From Novosphingobium terrae (GTDB lineage Bacteria; Pseudomonadota; Alphaproteobacteria; Sphingomonadales; Sphingomonadaceae): a DNA stretch of 64,000 bases. Each line of letters starts with the position of its first letter. Within the stretch, counting starts at the first letter, position 1. Where the stretch lies: NCBI RefSeq assembly GCF_017163935.1, contig NZ_JABVZR010000002.1, forward strand, positions 2,646,929 to 2,710,928. The letters run 5' to 3'. The translations under genes were made by a program, and so were the position numbers. Below, piece after piece: positions 61,713 to 64,000 of the stretch. The notes under the pieces are model-generated. The model was not told the origin of the DNA. It ran no database searches and worked only from the letters and a program-made list of their open reading frames with translations.

Positions 61713-63080
61713 TCACGCCAAAGCCTCCCCCAGCCGAGGCAGGTGGGCATAAGTGACATCCGGACACCAATCCGAGGGCAGCAGCCCCCCCTTGCCCAAC
61801 ACGGCCTGCAGAACTCCCTCTTCGCCCTGCGCCGCCCAGACCACCGCGAGTTCCCCCGCAAGCGGATCATCCACAGGGCGAACATCACCGCGCACATGGC
61901 GCAGCCAGGCCCCCAGCGCGGTGAGGATCGCAGGAGAGGTCCGCCCAGCCTGCTGGTTGGCCGCCAAAGTCGCCAGCCAACGCTGAGGGATCTTCTGACT
62001 GCCATCCATGGCGATCTGGATCAAACGGTGGTTCAGCGCCGGATTGGCGAAACGCCGCAGCAAAGCCTCGGCATAGGCATGCAGATCCTGCCCCGATCCG
62101 GTCTGGATGGTGGGCGCAGCTTCATCGACCATCAGGCGATGGATCAGCGGACGCAAAGCCGGATCAGCGATCGCCTCATGAACAAAGGCATGCCCATGTT
62201 CCAGCCCCAGATAGGCCAGCGCCGAATGAGCGCCATTGAGCATGCGCAACTTGGCACTTTCATAAGGCGCCACATCGCTGACAATCTGCGCGCCAACCTG
62301 ATCCCATGCGGGGCGCGGCCCGGCAAAGGCATCCTCGATCACCCATTGGCTGAAGGGTTCGGTGACCACCGCGCCATCATCGCGCAGGCCGGTCATGGTC
62401 TCGATCTGGCTGCGATCCTGCGCGGTGGTGGCGGGCACGATGCGGTCAACCATGCTGCTAGGCGTGGTGCAATACGCCTCGAACCAGTCGAGCAGGGCCG
62501 GATCGCGCGCGGCGAGATCCTCGCGCAGCAGGCCGCGTAGCTGGTGGCCATTGTCGGCCAGATTGTCGCAGGACATCAGCGTCAAGCCGGGAAGACCCGC
62601 CTGACGGCGCCGTTCCATCCCTGCGGCCAGCAGGGGGTAGAAACCCCTTGCGGCCAGAGCATGATCCAGCCTGCCGTCTGGGCTGCGACAATAGCCTTTT
62701 TCCGTCACGGTGAAGCTGACGATATGGGTGCCAGGCGCGGCCAGATGATCCACAATGGCGGCGCGATCCGCTCCGGCCAGCAGCACCTGCGCCACACTGC
62801 CGATCAGGCGCAGATGCGTGCCGTCACCCGAGCGTTCCGCCAGCGTGTAGAGTCCATCCTGTGGATTGAGCTGCTCACCGACTTCGGGCGAGCGCATCGA
62901 AACGCCGGTGATCATCCAATCGCCGCCGTGCAGATCCATCGCGCGGTCGGTGTACCAGGCCTGATGCGCGCGGGTAAAAGCGCCAAGACCGAAATGGACA
63001 ATGCCGACAGATTTACCACCGCGATCGTAACCGGGCCGCGCCACACCGCGCGGCAGACGAAGGCTTGAAAGGCGGCTCAC
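61713..63080 (-). CDS. uxuB: Fructuronate/mannonate oxidoreductase (UxuB-like)
   Basis: A 455-residue member of the mannitol dehydrogenase family: IVHFGLGAFTRAHQAWYTD (nucleotide site), TVTEKGYCRSPDGRLD, LMSCDNLADNGHQLRGLL, and the catalytic segment PYESAKLRMLNGAHSALAYLG with the conserved Lys, Asn and His. It reduces fructuronate to mannonate with NADH in glucuronate catabolism; a tagaturonate reductase of the same fold is the alternative. Start is GTG, overlapping the uxaC stop as GTGA, so translation is coupled. Confidence 0.92.
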   Translation of the reverse strand: MSRLSSLRLPRGVARPGYDRGGKSVGIVHFGLGAFTRAHQAWYTDRAMDLHGGDWMITGVSMRSPEVGEQLNPQDGLYTLAERSGDGTHLRLIGSVAQVLLAGADRAAIVDHLAAPGTHIVSFTVTEKGYCRSPDGRLDHALAARGFYPLLAAGMERRRQAGLPGLTLMSCDNLADNGHQLRGLLREDLAARDPALLDWFEAYCTTPSSMVDRIVPATTAQDRSQIETMTGLRDDGAVVTEPFSQWVIEDAFAGPRPAWDQVGAQIVSDVAPYESAKLRMLNGAHSALAYLGLEHGHAFVHEAIADPALRPLIHRLMVDEAAPTIQTGSGQDLHAYAEALLRRFANPALNHRLIQIAMDGSQKIPQRWLATLAANQQAGRTSPAILTALGAWLRHVRGDVRPVDDPLAGELAVVWAAQGEEGVLQAVLGKGGLLPSDWCPDVTYAHLPRLGEALA

Positions 63081-64000
63081 AGGCGGTAGGCCTTCTTCAC
63101 CAAGCCATAGCTCAGATCATGGGCCAGTTCGGCCGCCTCCCAATCGGCAACGCGATGCTCGGCCACCAGTTGCGCTAGGAAGCCGCAGTCGATGCGCCGG
63201 GCCACATCGTGCCGCGCCGGGATCGAGAGGAAGGCCCGCGTGTCATCGTTGAAACCTACCGTGTTGTAGAAGCCCGCCGTCTCGGTGGTGGAGAGGCGGA
63301 AGCGGCGCATGCCTTCGGGGCTGTCATGAAACCACCATGCCGGGCCCAGCTTGAGGCAGGGATAGTGCCCGGCCAGCGGCGCCAGTTCGCGGGCGTAGGA
63401 GGTCTCATCCAGTGTGAAGAGGATGATCGAGAGGTCAGGCTCATTGCCCACAACATCCAGCAAGGGCTTCAGCGCATGCACATAATCGGTGCGTGTCGGG
63501 ATATCGGCGCCTTTATCGCGACCGAAGCTCTCGAACAGGCGCTGGTTGTGGTTGCGGAAGGAGCCGGGGTGGATCTGCATGACCAGCCCGTCTTCAAGGC
63601 TCATCTTCGCCATTTCGGTCAGCATCTGGGCGCGGAAGAGTTCGGCATCTGCCGCGCTGACATCGCCCTTCACCACGCGGGCGAACAGGGCCTCCGCCTC
63701 GGCATTGGAGAGGTTGGCGGTCTGGGCGGTGGGGTGGCCGTGGTCGGTGCTGGTGGCGCCATGCTGCGCGAAAAAGGCGCGGCGGTTGCGGTGAGCGGCA
63801 AGGTAGCCCTGCCATGTCAGCGTATCCTCGCCGGTGAGTTCGCCGAAACGGGCGAGGTTTTCGGCAAAGCCTTCGAACTCGGGATCGATCACCGGGTCGG
63901 GGCGGTAGGCTGTCACCACCTTGCCGTTCCAGGTGCCCTTGGCGTTATCGGCCATGATCTGGCCGTGCCATTCCAGCGTGTCGAGCGGGCTTTCGGTGGT
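63077..64000 (-). CDS. uxaC: Glucuronate/galacturonate isomerase (UxaC), N-terminus outside window
   Basis: The frame is open to the last base of the window, so 307 residues of the C-terminal part are seen of about 470 expected. The family segments TTESPLDTLEWH, YRPDPVID, QIHPGSFRNHN, DETSYARELAPLAGHYPCLKLGPAWWF and the Asp/Asn-rich GFNDDTRAFLSIPARHDVARR are present. UxaC isomerises glucuronate to fructuronate and galacturonate to tagaturonate, the first cytosolic step for pectin sugars. It leads into uxuB by an overlapping stop/start. Confidence 0.95.
   Translation of the reverse strand, partial: TTESPLDTLEWHGQIMADNAKGTWNGKVVTAYRPDPVIDPEFEGFAENLARFGELTGEDTLTWQGYLAAHRNRRAFFAQHGATSTDHGHPTAQTANLSNAEAEALFARVVKGDVSAADAELFRAQMLTEMAKMSLEDGLVMQIHPGSFRNHNQRLFESFGRDKGADIPTRTDYVHALKPLLDVVGNEPDLSIILFTLDETSYARELAPLAGHYPCLKLGPAWWFHDSPEGMRRFRLSTTETAGFYNTVGFNDDTRAFLSIPARHDVARRIDCGFLAQLVAEHRVADWEAAELAHDLSYGLVKKAYRL

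Noticed and set aside
1..64000. Mobile elements, CRISPR arrays, rRNA, tRNA genes
   Set aside because: No transposase or integrase-like frame, no spaced direct repeats and no cloverleaf-like sequence was noticed in the gaps. A dedicated tRNA search was not possible.

Overview
The window is a high-GC (roughly two-thirds G+C by eye) chromosomal segment that reads like an alphaproteobacterium of the order Sphingomonadales, possibly Novosphingobium or a close relative. The reasons are an NrsF anti-sigma protein, four large TonB-dependent receptors (TBDRs), a GH106 rhamnosidase, hexuronate catabolism genes and many Tat-exported enzymes. The taxonomic call is inference. I saw no phage, transposase, CRISPR array, rRNA or tRNA.

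Region 1 (1-19.7 kb) is centred on one-carbon metabolism and glycine betaine demethylation. After the tail of an nrsF gene and a small membrane protein gene come ETF-ubiquinone oxidoreductase and pabB. Converging on these is a same-strand series of eight genes, in transcription order etfB, etfA, purU, folD, a flavin/folate dimethylglycine-dehydrogenase-type enzyme, folB, a Rieske monooxygenase (gbcA) and its reductase (gbcB). A GlxA-type AraC regulator diverges from etfB. Facing it is a second operon: glutathione-independent formaldehyde dehydrogenase, a BCCT transporter and an outer-membrane porin. Together these could import betaine, strip methyl groups with O2 and flavin enzymes, catch formaldehyde free or on tetrahydrofolate, and pass electrons through ETF and ETF-QO to ubiquinone. 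FolB and PabB represent the pterin and pABA branches of folate synthesis, which is unusual in such a locus.

Region 2 (19.8-41 kb) holds a GPH-type sugar/cation symporter, an S1/P1-like nuclease, two secreted M20 amidohydrolases next to a TBDR, a secreted zinc metalloprotease, a second TBDR divergent from a Tat-exported SMP-30 lactonase, a GGDEF-EAL protein and a siderophore-type TBDR.

Region 3 (41-64 kb) looks like plant polysaccharide use, probably pectin or rhamnogalacturonan. It has a Tat-exported class V PLP enzyme, a Tat-exported TIM-barrel lactonase-like hydrolase, an MFS carrier and a LacI regulator. These are followed by an AraC regulator, GH106 alpha-L-rhamnosidase, a TBDR, a probable L-rhamnose 1-dehydrogenase, a secreted esterase, a DsbA-like protein, a secreted beta-propeller lactonase, a divergent GH28 protein, a FadR-type GntR regulator, tpiA, uxuB and uxaC (cut by the window end).

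An identical 17-bp LacI-type operator candidate occurs upstream of GH28 and, 23 kb away, between the second TBDR and the SMP-30 gene, suggesting one regulon. Several intercistronic stem-loops, one of them covering a ribosome binding site, are not explained by the genes.
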